In this document: positions 44,650 through 55,275 of the stretch, piece after piece
Layout: each line of letters starts with the position of its first letter
Position numbering within the stretch: position 1 is the first letter of the stretch
Source of the DNA: Siphonodentalium dalli
Taxonomy: Eukaryota; Mollusca; Scaphopoda; Gadilida; Siphonodentaliidae
Direction of reading: 5' to 3'
Assembly (NCBI GenBank): GCA_032622095.1
Contig: CP136065.1
Span: 19,580,134-19,644,133, forward strand
DNA length: 64,000 bases
Made by a program: the position numbers and the translations under genes
Notes under the pieces: model-generated
Told to the model about the DNA's origin: nothing
The model's input: the letters and a program-made list of their open reading frames with translations, nothing else
The model's database searches: none

Positions 44650-46595
44650 GTAGGAGTTTAGTCCATCGGCACCGCACACGGGCTTGTGATACATCATTTT
44701 GAAGGTTATGACATTCCGCATCGGATAGGACCCGGTGTGAAATATACAGATGATGCAAAATATGAGAAATGAGAAATAAAAGTATAGAAACGCGAACATT
44801 TTGCGCTAAAATATTGCAGTCTACATACCTCTAGATATTTGTGAAATATACAGATGATGAAAAATATGATTTTTAGCTGATTAAGTGCCAAAATTAAGCA
44901 AACATCCCTGTTTTTGTAAAATTCGGCAAAATGAGAAATAAAAGTATAGAAACGCGAACATTTTGCGCTAAAATATTGCAGTCTACATACCTCTAGATAT
45001 TTACTATGATAGTGGTACGATTTCTCTGATATAAAGAAGATTTTTTTTAGATTTATTGTAAAAATAGACAAAACAGCGCAATTTTTCATTTTTTTTGCCT
45101 CACTTAATGGGCGATAGATCAATATTGTTTTGACCAAGGATATCGTATATAGTCTAGAAAAGTGCGGATATATATACCGCATACGACAATATGCTGAATA
45201 TGCCATGATCTTAACACATGGTGTGTTATATAAGATTATTTCAACCCTCACCCCAAAATTCATAAAAAAGTCACTGTTTTAGGGAAATTCGGCACAAATG
45301 AATACAAAAGCACAGGTATTCGGGATATGTTTGTGCTACGATATAGCAGGTTTCTTAATAGGCGATTATTCAGTATTGCATTGAATGGAGATCCCATATA
45401 TAATATAGAAACTTGTGGAAATATATACTGCATATGTTTGTAGGATAAAGATGTCATTCTTTGCCATATATGATATGTGGTGGTAGATTCTGTTACCCCA
45501 CCCCAAAATTCAGAAGAAACAAAATCAATTTTAGAAATTTCGTTATGGCAGAATACAAAAGCACAACTCCGATTATTTTGTGCTATTATATTGAAGTCTA
45601 CCCACTTCGAGATATACATTATGATAACGCCATGGTATCATTTACAGATGGCAACATTTCGGAGTTTTCTGATGAAAGTAGACCGAAAATCGTGAAATAT
45701 AAACTTGTTTTTTTTCTTCTGAATTTTGGGGTGGGGGTGACACAATCTACCACCACATAGCATCTATGGCAAAGAATGACATCCTTATCTTACAGTCATA
45801 TGCAGTATATATTTCCACAAGTTTCTATATTGTATACTGGATGTCCATTCAATGCAATACTGAATAATCGCCTATTAAGAGGGGCGAAACAACTGAAAAT
45901 GAATGATTTTTTGTCTATTTTCCACGTAAATTTAAGAAATTTTTACGTCTATCACCGCAATCATGGCATTTCATTACTTTGTATTTATAAGTGTGTAACC
46001 TGCTATATCATAGCCAAACATATTCCGAATATCTGTCCTTTTGTATTCATTTGTGCCGAATTTCCCTAAAACAGTGACTTTTTGCTGAATTTTGGGGTGA
46101 GGGTTGAAATAATCTTACATAACACATCACGTGTTAAATATCATGGCATATTCAGCATATTGTCGTGTGCGGTATATATATCCGCACTTTTCTAGACTAT
46201 ATACGGTATCATTGGTCAAAACAATATTGATCTATCGCCCATTAAGTGAGCCAAAAAAATGAAAAATTGCGCTGTTTTGTCTATTTTTACAATAAATCTA
46301 AAAAAAATCTTCTTTATATCAGAGAAATCGTACCACTATCATAGTAAATATCTAGAGGTATGTAGACTACAATATTTTAGCGCAAAATGTTCGCGTTACT
46401 ATACTTTTATTTCTCATTTTGCCGAATTTTACAAAAACAGGGATTTTTGCTGAATTTTGGCACTTAACCGGCTAAAAATCATCTTTTGCATCATCTGTAT
46501 ATTTCACACCGGGTCCTATCCGATGCGGAATGTCATAACCTTCAAAATGATGTATCACAAGCCCGTGTGTGGTGCCGATGGACTAAACTTTCTGA
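44650..46595. mobile_element. 1.9-kb foldback with ~0.9-kb arms
   Basis: The sequence is an imperfect palindrome centred near 45620. Matching points include AGTTTAGTCCATCGGCACC at 44653 against GGTGCCGATGGACTAAACT at 46572, GGATAGGACCCGGTGTGAAA against TTTCACACCGGGTCCTATCC, GCCCATTAAGTGAG against CTCACTTAATGGGC, and CCCACCCCAAAATTCAGAAG against CTTCTGAATTTTGGGGTGGG. The left arm contains an extra internal duplication (CTACATACCTCTAGATATTT twice). Frames in the two arms mirror each other; none is a recognised gene. Confidence 0.92.
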
Positions 46596-47055
46596 AATTG
46601 GTTCCGTCCGCTCCAATATAGAATTTGCCTGATTTAGTAACATGTTGGCTTCCGATCGATAACCCCAGTTTTTATTGTTTGGTCTGAACCAAAATTGGTG
46701 TTGGTGTTTCTTTTCGTGGGATTGTTTAAATATATTTGCTTGCCGTACTGTGTATACATTAACACGTGTATATTGTACATCTATTTGGTAATGGGTTGGA
46801 GAACAGGTGTGTGCCACTTACATACAAATATTATACCAGAAACCTATAAAATGGAGGAAACAAAATGTCACTTTGGTTGAGCTCAAAATAGATTTCGGTT
46901 TCTTCGGGTTTGTTCCGCTTCATTTTCGAATCCCAGATTACATTATATAAAATATATGCCATATTGTATATCATTTGAAAGAGGAAGATCCAAAACATTG
47001 TATTATCACTTATCCGGTGTAATAAACTGTGGACATGTTGTTTTTGTTGAGTTGC
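46596..47055. other. no gene recognised
   Basis: No internal repeat and no protein motif in frames on either strand. Confidence 0.4.
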
Positions 47056-47059
47056 CAAC

Positions 47060-47380
47060 GCATTCTGTCATCTAGATTGCAGTAAAAAGCAGTATTATTT
47101 TCAATGCAGGGGGAATAACTCTATATATTAAAGATAGAGTTATTCCCCTTCCATTGAAAAATTATGTTGCATCTGGGAGCCAAAGGGGGAAGTCATTCTA
47201 TGAGTTCAGCAGATTTCTATTTCTCTGTTGGCATCTTCTGAGACACAAGCGTTCCACATGGTGATGAATTATAGTATTTGAATCATATTTTATGGCATAG
47301 ATTGTTATTAAAACCGTATATCAAGTCACTATACACAAAATAATCGGCGACTCGAAAATTAAATGCGGCTTTCATAGAAT
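47060..47380 (-). mobile_element. partial TTAAAGG-end MITE, inverse of the 16.4-kb copy
   Basis: CATCTAGATTGCAGTAAAAA and the block GAATAACTCTATATATTAAAG are the inverse of 16475-16562. An end-like TCGAAAATTAAATGCGGCTTT follows at 47366. It contains a strong local hairpin around GGGGAATAACTCTATATATT / AAAGATAGAGTTATTCCCC. Confidence 0.75.
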
Positions 47381-47490
47381 CGATCTTGATCATTGATATA
47401 ACCTGTAATATGTTATAACTCAACCAATTGTCAAAAGTTCTTCAAACTTAAACTTCCGCAGAGTCGTCCTTTTAACAACACAATCATTAT

Positions 47491-48098
47491 TAACGCCACC
47501 GGTGTATAATGTTCTACAAATTTTATAAATCTGTGGTCCCGTGGGGATTTTATAAATAGATAATTTGTTTTTCCGGTTATTTTGGGACGTGTTAAAGTTG
47601 TACTGCGACCCCGAGTTCGGTAAAAGCTGTAGTTTGAATGTCCAAGTTCGTGAAAGTTCTACTGACTATGCCGATGATTTGAGAAGCTTTATTGTTTTAG
47701 GATATTGTAGGAAGGCTAATCTGGCCGTGTCAAATTGAGCTATAGCTATGGGATATCTCGCAGGACAACACATTTCGGGTTTTCGTGGGGTGTGTATTCT
47801 TATACTTATAGTTGCAGTGTGTAACTATTATGACCGAGTTAATTGCGTTCGATGTTTAGGTATGAACAATAGCTGGGCCATGCACACTTGAAGATTTTAT
47901 GGCGGGAACACAATTTTTAATCCGCATTTAGAAGCTTTCTGGTTTGGTGAATGAAAAACCTGCAGTAATAGTAGTTTTTTGTAATAATTTGAAGGATTGG
48001 TTGTTTTAACGGAATTCTGAGGCGGTGCATTAATGTAACAAATATATTTTATATTATAATTTATATTTATGGTTAATAATATGATCTTGGTGGCGTTA
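47491..48098 (+). mobile_element. TAACGCCACC element, complete copy (608 bp)
   Basis: Starts TAACGCCACCGGTGTATAAT and ends CTTGGTGGCGTTA, giving 10-bp terminal inverted repeats. The body matches 6251-6790 and, in part, 3698-3815. No coding frame. The target duplication is unclear. A non-autonomous DNA transposon is the best guess. Confidence 0.75.
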
Positions 48099-48339
48099 CC
48101 ATTTCTGACTATGGTTTTCTTGTTGTACACTGGCAAAGTGTTGTTCGAAATTCATGCAGCGAGTTTCCCTGATTGCTAATATTTGTTTGGGTTCTTCCGT
48201 ATTCATTATCCATATGATATGCTGTCATTACCTTACAACATGCAAGCAGAACCTCGCTAGTATTTCAAAGATACCTTTAAAAAATCCCTTTTACGGCAGT
48301 TGTCGGGATAATAAATCAGCTTGCGTGTGCATCTTGCGG

Positions 48340-48403
48340 GTTGAACCACCGGGCCACCCACACCACCGAGCCACCCACGCCACCGGGCCACCCACACACA
48401 AAT
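48340..48403. repeat. 18-bp CCACCGGGCCACCCACAC repeat, 3 copies
   Basis: Three near-identical GC-rich units in otherwise AT-rich sequence. Confidence 0.85.
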
Positions 48404-49122
48404 TTATATGTCATTGAACGAACTGGTCATAACATGGCTTATAGGTCAACAAGTCTCATGATATGAGGATCATGCATGCGATAGAGACATTATCATTAGT
48501 GACGATGTGCACGCGACCGCAGAAAAGCATACTCACTTTAACATTGCTAATTGGCAAATACTGTCTTACCAACTGACGAATGTAACCGGATCTCAGTATA
48601 ATTGTGGCTACATATGAAGTGATTAAGAGGACGTGTTGTGTGGGATGGTGAGAATATTCCACCGAGGCCAATGGTCTTGATACTTCCTGATTTACTAAGT
48701 ACACAAACGACGAGTACATGTATATGTAGTTACATCAGGAAATGTTCAGATAACATGTCTATATATGTTACAGTAAATCAGTGAAATTAGTAATTACGCG
48801 AAATCCCTAGGGATTACTACTACATGAAACCACTAAACAGGGTCCGTGATTACACGTAATTACTGAAAGTGTCAGGGATTTCAGGAAACCACTGAAATTT
48901 GTTAATTAATTTTACACATTCTTACTGGTCGGATTTCAGTAAATAAGTGTAATGGATTTTTAGAGTCACATTTGCTACTTTACACAATACAAGTCCAGAC
49001 AATTTGTCTCAATGACTAATCATTCGTCTTCCGGATCGCTTGCGGGATGGTCGCATTTAATGCTCTACGCATTAAGCCATGGGCGATCCGTGATCTCTTT
49101 CTGTTGCCGGGCTTGATTGGTT

Positions 49123-49874
49123 ATGGAATTAATCCCCAGTCAAGTCCAGCACATGCTGAGTGGACTACCGCCTGTCCTTTGTCCAGGCTGGAATATACAT
49201 GCTTACAAGGACAGACTGGACGTGGTATTGGAGTACCGAGTCGCCTCGGCAGAACCCTCTGCCGGCCGTGGCTCGGTAGGACCGACCGGAATCCACCGGT
49301 CCGGGGCTGGCCAGACCACCACAGACGTGGTGAAGAGTGAAAAGTCGAAGTCAAAGAAGAAGAAGAAGAAGACACCATCACAGGGACGCCAACATGAAGG
49401 CCAGGTGGAGACGGGGGACCGAGAGACGCCCAGTCCCCCCCCCATCTGCTCCCGGTGCAGCATCAGCAGCCTACTGTCGACGTGCCTGAAATCACCATCA
49501 GCGGAAACGACAGGGACGCCGATGTCACCCCGGTCGCCCCTGTCTCCGACTTTGTGGTCAGCATGGAGACCATTCCATCTCTACCATCGGCTCCAGACCC
49601 GGATGCAGCGGAGGACTTCAACCCACGGACACCGAGACCTCCGGTGTCCACCGTCTGCATCGAGGAAGAGGAGCAGAAACGACCACCCCATGCTCCTGCC
49701 GAAGCTGTCGATGTCAAAGAGGCTGTCGACGTCAAGGAAGCTGAACATCAACAGTACATGATAGAACAAGAAAAGTTCATGACAGAACATCAAAGGTACA
49801 GGAGAGAACAAGAACAACGAATCGAACATCTTTACAACAACAACAACAACAACAGACATCTCCACCATCTTTAA
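49123..49874 (+). CDS. lysine-rich WN-domain protein, frame broken at a C9 tract
   Basis: From ATG at 49123 the frame gives ELIPSQVQHMLSG, a GWNIHAYKDRLDVVLEYRV stretch (residues ~28-46), a Gly/Ser-rich linker, and KSEKSKSKKKKKKTPSQ (residues ~70-87). The frame that aligns with the other family copies then shifts at a C9 homopolymer (49435-49443) into one reading DVPEITISGNDRDADVTP, DFVVSMETIPSLPS, a Glu-rich part and a coiled-coil-like Gln/Glu tail (HQRYRREQEQRIEHL) with a short Asn run, ending TAA at 49872. Joined length would be about 250 residues. The start is supported by the 28.96-kb copy, whose ATG lies at the same place. The shift could be a real mutation or a homopolymer error. Function unknown; it could be an accessory protein of the transposon or a captured host domain. 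Confidence 0.6.
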
Positions 49875-50190
49875 CAGAAAAACCCAATTCGAAGAAAAAG
49901 AGGAAAAAGATAAAATTATTTAATATCTTAAATTGCTTCTTATTTTGTTTAGCTTGTTTCTTCAATAAAAGGCATAAATATGAGGGGTGAAGGCCCTGTC
50001 GACCATCCCAGGGCTAACGCCCCTAAACCACAGGAGGAAAAACTCAATTAGCTTCTCTGCTGGCATTATTATAATTTAACAGCGAAGTGCGATTATGGAA
50101 GTTGTTTATTTTAATCATTTGAGTGATACTAAAATTAATAGCTGCTCATTACTATATCTATAAATACTATACATTCATCTTCATTCCGAA

Positions 50191-50714
50191 ATGGCGTCCG
50201 ATAACAAGAGGAGAGGTTTAAAAATGATTTTTTTTAAGCAGTATGAGCTATGCAGTAAAAATCTCTTTCCGAAATCGGAATATTCTAAAGTTAGTACTCA
50301 ACTGAAATTAGCTAGTGAAAATTCTGAAACCAAGGATCGGAGCGCTCACTACCTACTGAGCAAGTAAGTAAATTTTATATTTAATGTTTTAACTGCATGG
50401 TAGTCCTTATTGCACATTGATAGCTACATGTAATTGAAGATTACTAACAACATAATTATGTTTTGTTTTTAAAATAAAAGTTAACCCTTAATTTTATAAT
50501 AATTCGAATAATAGTTATTGTATAATTTATAATATTATATATGAAAATTTGCATGCCAATATCACATTTTCTTTAAATTAATGACCCGTATGTTTGTCAT
50601 TACAGATATGAAATCATGCAGTGCGGTGATGTCGAGAAACCGATCAAACGACGCAGCAACCCCGAGGAACCTATTCTATATTTCTGTAAACTAAATTTGT
50701 TACTGGAACATTGA
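50191..50714 (+). CDS. two-exon KRBA2-like N-terminal domain protein (93 aa)
   Basis: Exon 1 runs 50191-50363 and exon 2 50606-50714, joined by a 242-bp AT-rich intron with donor AA|GTAAGT and acceptor TTGTCATTACAG|A. The junction splits a lysine codon and keeps the frame. The product starts MASDNKRRGL, then has HYLLSKYEIMQCGDVEKPIK and EEPILYFC, and stops after LLLEH. The Y-x-L-L-x-K-Y-x-(I/V)-x-x-C-G-x-x-E-x-x-I-K pattern resembles the N-terminal segment of KRAB-A-domain-containing-2-like invertebrate proteins, which usually continue into an integrase core related to Ginger transposases. Here only that segment remains. A poly(A) signal lies near 50811. It may bind the element's ends or be a truncated leftover. 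Confidence 0.6.
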
Positions 50715-51120
50715 TGATGATTTATCTTAGCATCAAACATCTTATTGTATAAATGTTGATTGTGTTTGTAATATGACTATAATTTCTATGTATTCCATAA
50801 CTTGTTTGCAATAAAAAAATTTAAACTTTTAACTTGGTTGTCCTTCAGTAATTTCATGAATTCCATGGCGCCTAAAATCAGTAATCATGCGAAATCCCTG
50901 AATTTTCTAGTAATTTCATTAAATCCCTACTCAGATCAGGGATTTCACGAATTTACTAAACGAATCAGGGATTTCGCGTAATTACTAATTTCACTGATTT
51001 GCTGTAACATATATAGACCAATTATAACAGGTAATATAATCACAGTGTCCATGCGTTCACAATTTGATTAAACAGGTCTGACAAATCCAATGTATAAGAT
51101 CAAGAATTTCGAAGGTAATG

Positions 51121-51310
51121 GGTTCGAACCAATGTTCAGACTGATACGCTTCCTAACTATCGATGAAAGGGCTTCCTTTTTAAGGATGTCCCCGTCGCCG
51201 ACATGGTTAGGTCGCGGATAAGATCATCACAGTCTGTGCTAGACGAGGTTGGCGCGGGTTAGAACCCCGGAATAAATCGGGACCGATTTTCAAGCTTGAA
51301 TTGGTATGAG
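51121..51310 (+). repeat. tRNA-like SINE candidate
   Basis: GTCGCCGACATGGTTAGGTC (about 51194) resembles a tRNA 5' half with A box, and GCGCGGGTTAGAACCCCGG (about 51252) a T-arm with B box. The spacing fits a tRNA-Leu/Ser-like ancestor. Another B-box-like GGTTCGAACC is at 51121. There is no matching acceptor stem, so this is not a functional tRNA. Confidence 0.35.
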
Positions 51311-51469
51311 GGACATCTCAATGTACCATTCCGAACGACACATGGCCATTTCGATAAGAAATGAGAATTTGTTCACGCTCACTGAGTTAAGCAAATATGA
51401 AACAATGAACACTCATACTGAGTCCGTGCCTCTATAACTCTGACATATAATATATACACATTCAACTAG

Positions 51470-51910
51470 CAACCATCTTGTATTTTACTCTTTGCATGAC
51501 TAAATCATTTGACACACCTACCGACCACATCCCTCATCCGATTGTCACCAAATTTCATATGGATCTTCGTGTTGACCACTATAGATAGGAGCCAATAATT
51601 TTTGTCTCGATTTTTTTTTAAATTGTGTTATAAATCATGGCCGCCAGCGGTCATCTTGGATTTGTACACCTTGCATGACTAAATCCGTCTGCACACCCTG
51701 CAGTGAACATCACTCATCCGATTGTCACAAAAATTGGAACGATTTAAAAAATTTTAAAACGTGGCCGTCGTCAGCCATCTTGGTTTCTACTCCGTGAAGG
51801 ACTAAATCCTTTGCCACTCCTTACACTCCTTTTACACTCCTTACACCCTACATTTTCATCTTATTCATCCCAATATTCATATGAATATTCGGGGTGACCA
51901 CTAGGTGTCA
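51470..51910. repeat. degenerate ~150-bp tandem repeat, 3 copies
   Basis: CCATCTTG, ACTAAATC, CATCC(G/C)ATTGTCAC and GACCACTA blocks recur in order three times (from about 51472, 51640 and 51775), well diverged. An internal TTACACTCC triplication is at 51818-51848. Confidence 0.65.
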
Positions 51911-52267
51911 GTTATATCCAATATTTCTGAACAGAGATTGCATGATTTTTGTCACTTTGTTTATCCGATATTGATATAAACATTGAATTGATTGCCCGGG
52001 AGAAATTCAATTATTGTAAGCGACGCAATGCAAAATCGGCTCACCAAAGTCACCTAAATCATGCATTTTCGAGCTGTGAGCTGCACCTACTGTGAAATAC
52101 ATTGTTACAGACCAGGTATTAACTGAGATATATACTGCTACCTGCATTGTTTTTTCAATCTTATAAATTCACTGTCAGAACATCAATTCCATCCTCGCCA
52201 CGAACAAATTCATTGCCATGAGTACGACGACCCAGAATAATCGGACAGACCTACACTGCAGGTGTTA
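51911..52267. other. no feature recognised
   Basis: No repeat, hairpin or protein motif seen. Confidence 0.35.
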
Positions 52268-52432
52268 CAACTACAGTAATGTGCCCTAATTAATCGACTC
52301 CCTAACTACAGCAGAATTATGGGTAACTTTTCAGGATTTAGTCGGAAATATGGCTTGTTGCCATTCATCGGAAAGCTCTCCCATAATTCTGCTGTGGTTA
52401 GGGAGTCGATTAATTAGGCCATTGCTGTAACT
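52268..52432. mobile_element. 165-bp foldback element, intact
   Basis: GCCCTAATTAATCGACTCCC and TAACTACAGCAGAATTATGGG (52283-52323) pair with CCCATAATTCTGCTGTGGTTA and GGGAGTCGATTAATTAGGCC (52380-52420), with weaker pairing outside. The ~55-bp loop TTTCAGGATTTAGTCGGAAA.. is shared with the half copy at 16650. Confidence 0.88.
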
Positions 52433-53819
52433 CCCTTAACCAACTTAATCCAGCTGGAGGGGAAAGTCTAACATGTTTTATTGTAACTCATAAATGCGCA
52501 ACCAAAAATAAAGTGAGCTCAAGAAGGCAAGTAGCCAAGACAAGCACAGGCTGAAGATCAACGATAAATCAATGGTGAAGTTCCCAGGTTTTGAACTGAT
52601 GGAGTATGATCTCTACGAGCGTAGCCAGAGTGGGGATTCATGAAATGATATATCCATTCTCTTGACGTTGATGCAATTTCGCGAAACCTATTTCGTAATG
52701 GGAACATAATGTGATTGTCATTATCAATCCAATATCCCGGGCAAACTGCAATGAAGAGTTCAGTCTAAGGTGCAAAACAGAGTTCATTCCCCTCGCTACG
52801 CGATGTCTGAACGCTGCGGCATGTGTATTTTCTTAATTAAATATAACATTTTTTATTGAAGTGTTTTTTCAGTTACATTTTATTCTGGTTTGATCTATAC
52901 AAATTTCAAATGAATATGAACAGTTTAGTTTCTCAGAATAATGCATAATGATTTGTAATATACAAAAGTCTCAAATAAATAAATGTTACATTTCTTCACA
53001 TTACGTGTAGGTGCGGGCAGCGGTAACCCTGCGTAGGGGACTGAACTCTGCGCGGAGCTTGAGTACAGTCCCCTGATATGCTGGACTGAGCACTGAGGTC
53101 ACGAATACCGGGGTTCACTCTATCATAGGCCAAGTTGGCCAATGGCCAATTTTTTTCGAAAATAGTAAAAAAAAAATAAAAAAAAAATTTGGCCAAAGTT
53201 TGTTTTACCCCAAAATTGGAAATCTAATTCAAAAACCCAGATTGATCTTGTGACGGGAGCGACATGAGAATCAAAATTATGCTGATTAGGTGATACAGTT
53301 TAATGGATAACAAAAGACACTCATATGGCAGTGCACGATCAACCATATGTAATAAAAAAGTAATGATGATTAACACTATAATGAAATCTGTGTCTGTCAC
53401 AAGCACTCCTTGTACCCGGATTGTGAGTTGCAGTGCACTGTGTATAGCGGCTCACCGGCGGGAAAATAGTTTTCACCATCGCTCCCGGTTAGCTTAAGTT
53501 TTTTTTTCTCCATAAACAAGTTGTTTTCGAGAAAGCTGACTTGTTCTATATTAACACAGATGATAGGTGCAAGGAATGACGCAATCCTTGATGCAATAAA
53601 TGCTATAGATTTCTTTGACAAACGATTGTGATCGGCCGTATTGTTTGAGCATACTGTAGTTTGAATGTTCAATTTGAGCAAAATCGCAGATAATCCTAAA
53701 GTGAAAACCCCCTACACACATATCATAACAAACTTTTGGGTGCTGCATGCATGCAATTATACATGTGCTATAAACGTGCCATAATTTCTGCAAATGACAT
53801 GATTTTTTAGATGAAAAGT
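52433..53819. other. no gene recognised; short dispersed repeat at 52690-52740
   Basis: CGTAATGGGAACATAATGTG and ATTGTCATTATCAATCC recur at about 58260-58305 (CGTAATGGGAACATAATGAG). An A/T-rich run lies at 53160-53190. The part 53551-53819 continues a minus-strand frame from the LINE but looks like its 3' untranslated region. Confidence 0.45.
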
Positions 53820-55275
53820 GGGCATATTTAACTGGGATTGTGTGCCATGTATATAGTGAATCTATAATGAAGAAAGCCTCAATACCATACCGCGTGATCA
53901 CAAGGTCAATGAAGGAATCTCTGAAGTGGGTAATTAGTTCACCGCAGCACAAACATAAGGCATGATGTATTTCATTATCATACAATCTGCCACACGCGTG
54001 ACTCATCATGTGGTTAACGTATGACGTTTTGTTGAGAAGTCGAGCCAAGTGTCTTGCATACTGTGGGTACCGACTCAGTAACACCCATATTCCCCATGTC
54101 GAGAGAGGGTCGCCGTGCACTAGATGGGTAGTTCCGAGAAAAGGGTCCATAGAAACTCGCAATGGAACCTGGTGGTCCACGGGCATGTGAATCAAGTCCG
54201 ATAGGAAGCACAGTTTACGTGAATGAATTTCCAGTTCAATAGGAAACTGTCCGAGAAGGCTGAGAGCGATATCCGTTGACGTTCTAGAAGGCAGGCTTTG
54301 TGTGTGTTTAACACAGACTCGAAAAGCTCTCTCTCCATTTCCATCACGACACAGACAGAAGGCGAATACAATAATTCTGCCCCATACAACGATGCTGGGA
54401 GTACAACTGTAGTGGGGAAACATACACTGAACATCTGGTTACCAGCAATAACTAAGTAGGTTTTCCTTAACCCTTTACCCAACAAACCGGCCAAAACCGG
54501 CCAAATAAAGCTTCAACAGCCTAAAATATCTTCGGTCTATCTCAATAGAACCATACAAATATGGACGTCATTGGAACCGGCTCCTTGACCACATTGTGAT
54601 AGTTACAGTTATGCCCTGTGCCAATGCATTCTCTTATATATGCATATAATATTCATATTTGCTCAAATATATATAAGAGAATGCATTGGCCTAAAAAAAA
54701 TCTTTTTTTAACACTTTACCATTTTTTCTTACATTCTTTAACAATTTTAAATTTTTTAATGTGTTAAGCCAATGCATTCTCTTATATATGCGAGGCGACC
54801 TATGGTCGACTCGCATATATAAGAGAATGCATTTGCACAGGTCCGTTCTGTTGGGTAAAGGGTTAAGCTACAAGCTATCAACTCTGCCCGATTCATGGTA
54901 TTTCTGAATTTACTCTGGACAATTCCCAGATGTTTACATTCCTTCACTTCTGTGAGGGCGTGTCCACCAAGCGACCATATTCTGTGATTCGAGTCGTGCT
55001 GTCTGCCCGATTCATTAAACACCACTGCCACACTTTTTGTCGTAACTTTGAGCTGTACTCGTTACAGATGGACAGAAGATTGTCTAAACCAGCTTTTGTG
55101 AATGATAACAGGGTAATGTCGTCTGCTGTGGTTGGAGAAGATAGTGATGTACTACCGATTGATACACCATCCTGGCATTTTCCTAGAGAAGTTAGCAGGC
55201 TGTCGATGTACACAATGTACAAGAAAGGTGACATAACAGACCTTTCTCGTGCTCCTTGTAGGATACAAGCGTAAG
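53820..55275 (-). mobile_element. LINE family B reverse transcriptase, interrupted by a TTAA MITE
   Basis: Read on the minus strand from 55275: GARERSVMSPFLYIVYIDSL (the Q-G-x-x-x-S-P and Y-I-D-x-L stretch of reverse transcriptase), then TADDITLLS (the catalytic A-D-D box with T before it). After a frameshift come GHALTEVKECKHLGIVQSKF, PASLYGAELL (P-x-x-L-Y-G-x-E), and after another shift HSRKLCFLSDLIHMP, LLNKTSYVN and HACGRLYDNEIHHAL. MITE copy D sits within the frame at 54471-54862; deleting it together with one TTAA keeps the frame across the junction. Frameshifts make the LINE inactive. The 5' part, including any endonuclease, is missing. Confidence 0.85.
54471..54862 (-). mobile_element. 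piggyBac-like MITE, copy D (392 bp), nested in a LINE
   Basis: TTAA flanks at 54467-54470 and 54863-54866, ends CCCTTTACCCAACA and TGTTGGGTAAAGGG. The first hairpin (from 54621) has a replaced centre (GCATATAATATTCATATTTG in place of the usual GCGAGTCGACC core). The second (54769-54835) is nearly intact. Inserted after the LINE and therefore younger. Confidence 0.9.

Larger units (their letters stand above)
48766..51009 (+). mobile_element. 2244-bp Ginger-like DNA transposon carrying two genes
   Basis: 43-bp terminal inverted repeats with one mismatch start TGTTACAG and end CTGTAACA, flanked by a 4-bp TATA duplication (48762-48765 and 51010-51013). Inside each end lie further copies of a GTAATTAC..GAAATCCCT motif in both orientations. 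TG..CA ends with a short target duplication, plus a KRBA2-like exon pair, suggest the Ginger group of integrase-type DNA transposons (inference). No integrase core (DDE) is present, so it must rely on a transposase supplied elsewhere. Cargo: a lysine-rich ORF pair (49123-49874) and a two-exon gene (50191-50714), both forward, each followed by a possible poly(A) signal (AATAAAA near 49964, AATAAAAAAA near 50811). Confidence 0.85.

Noticed and set aside
44706-46453. Mirror-image frames of 185, 119, 99 and 97 codons
   Set aside because: Both arms of the palindrome give the same peptides on opposite strands; no motif, AT-rich composition, probably chance frames.
49842-49860. Poly-asparagine tract as a functional prion-like domain
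   Set aside because: Only about six Asn codons from a short AAC microsatellite; too short to support the idea.
48766-51009. LTR retrotransposon
   Set aside because: The ends are inverted rather than direct repeats, there is no primer-binding site or polypurine tract, and no gag, protease or reverse transcriptase.
53551-53819. C-terminal extension of the LINE protein
   Set aside because: The open frame continues but loses any resemblance to LINE proteins after the F-F-I-I-D segment; treated as untranslated sequence.
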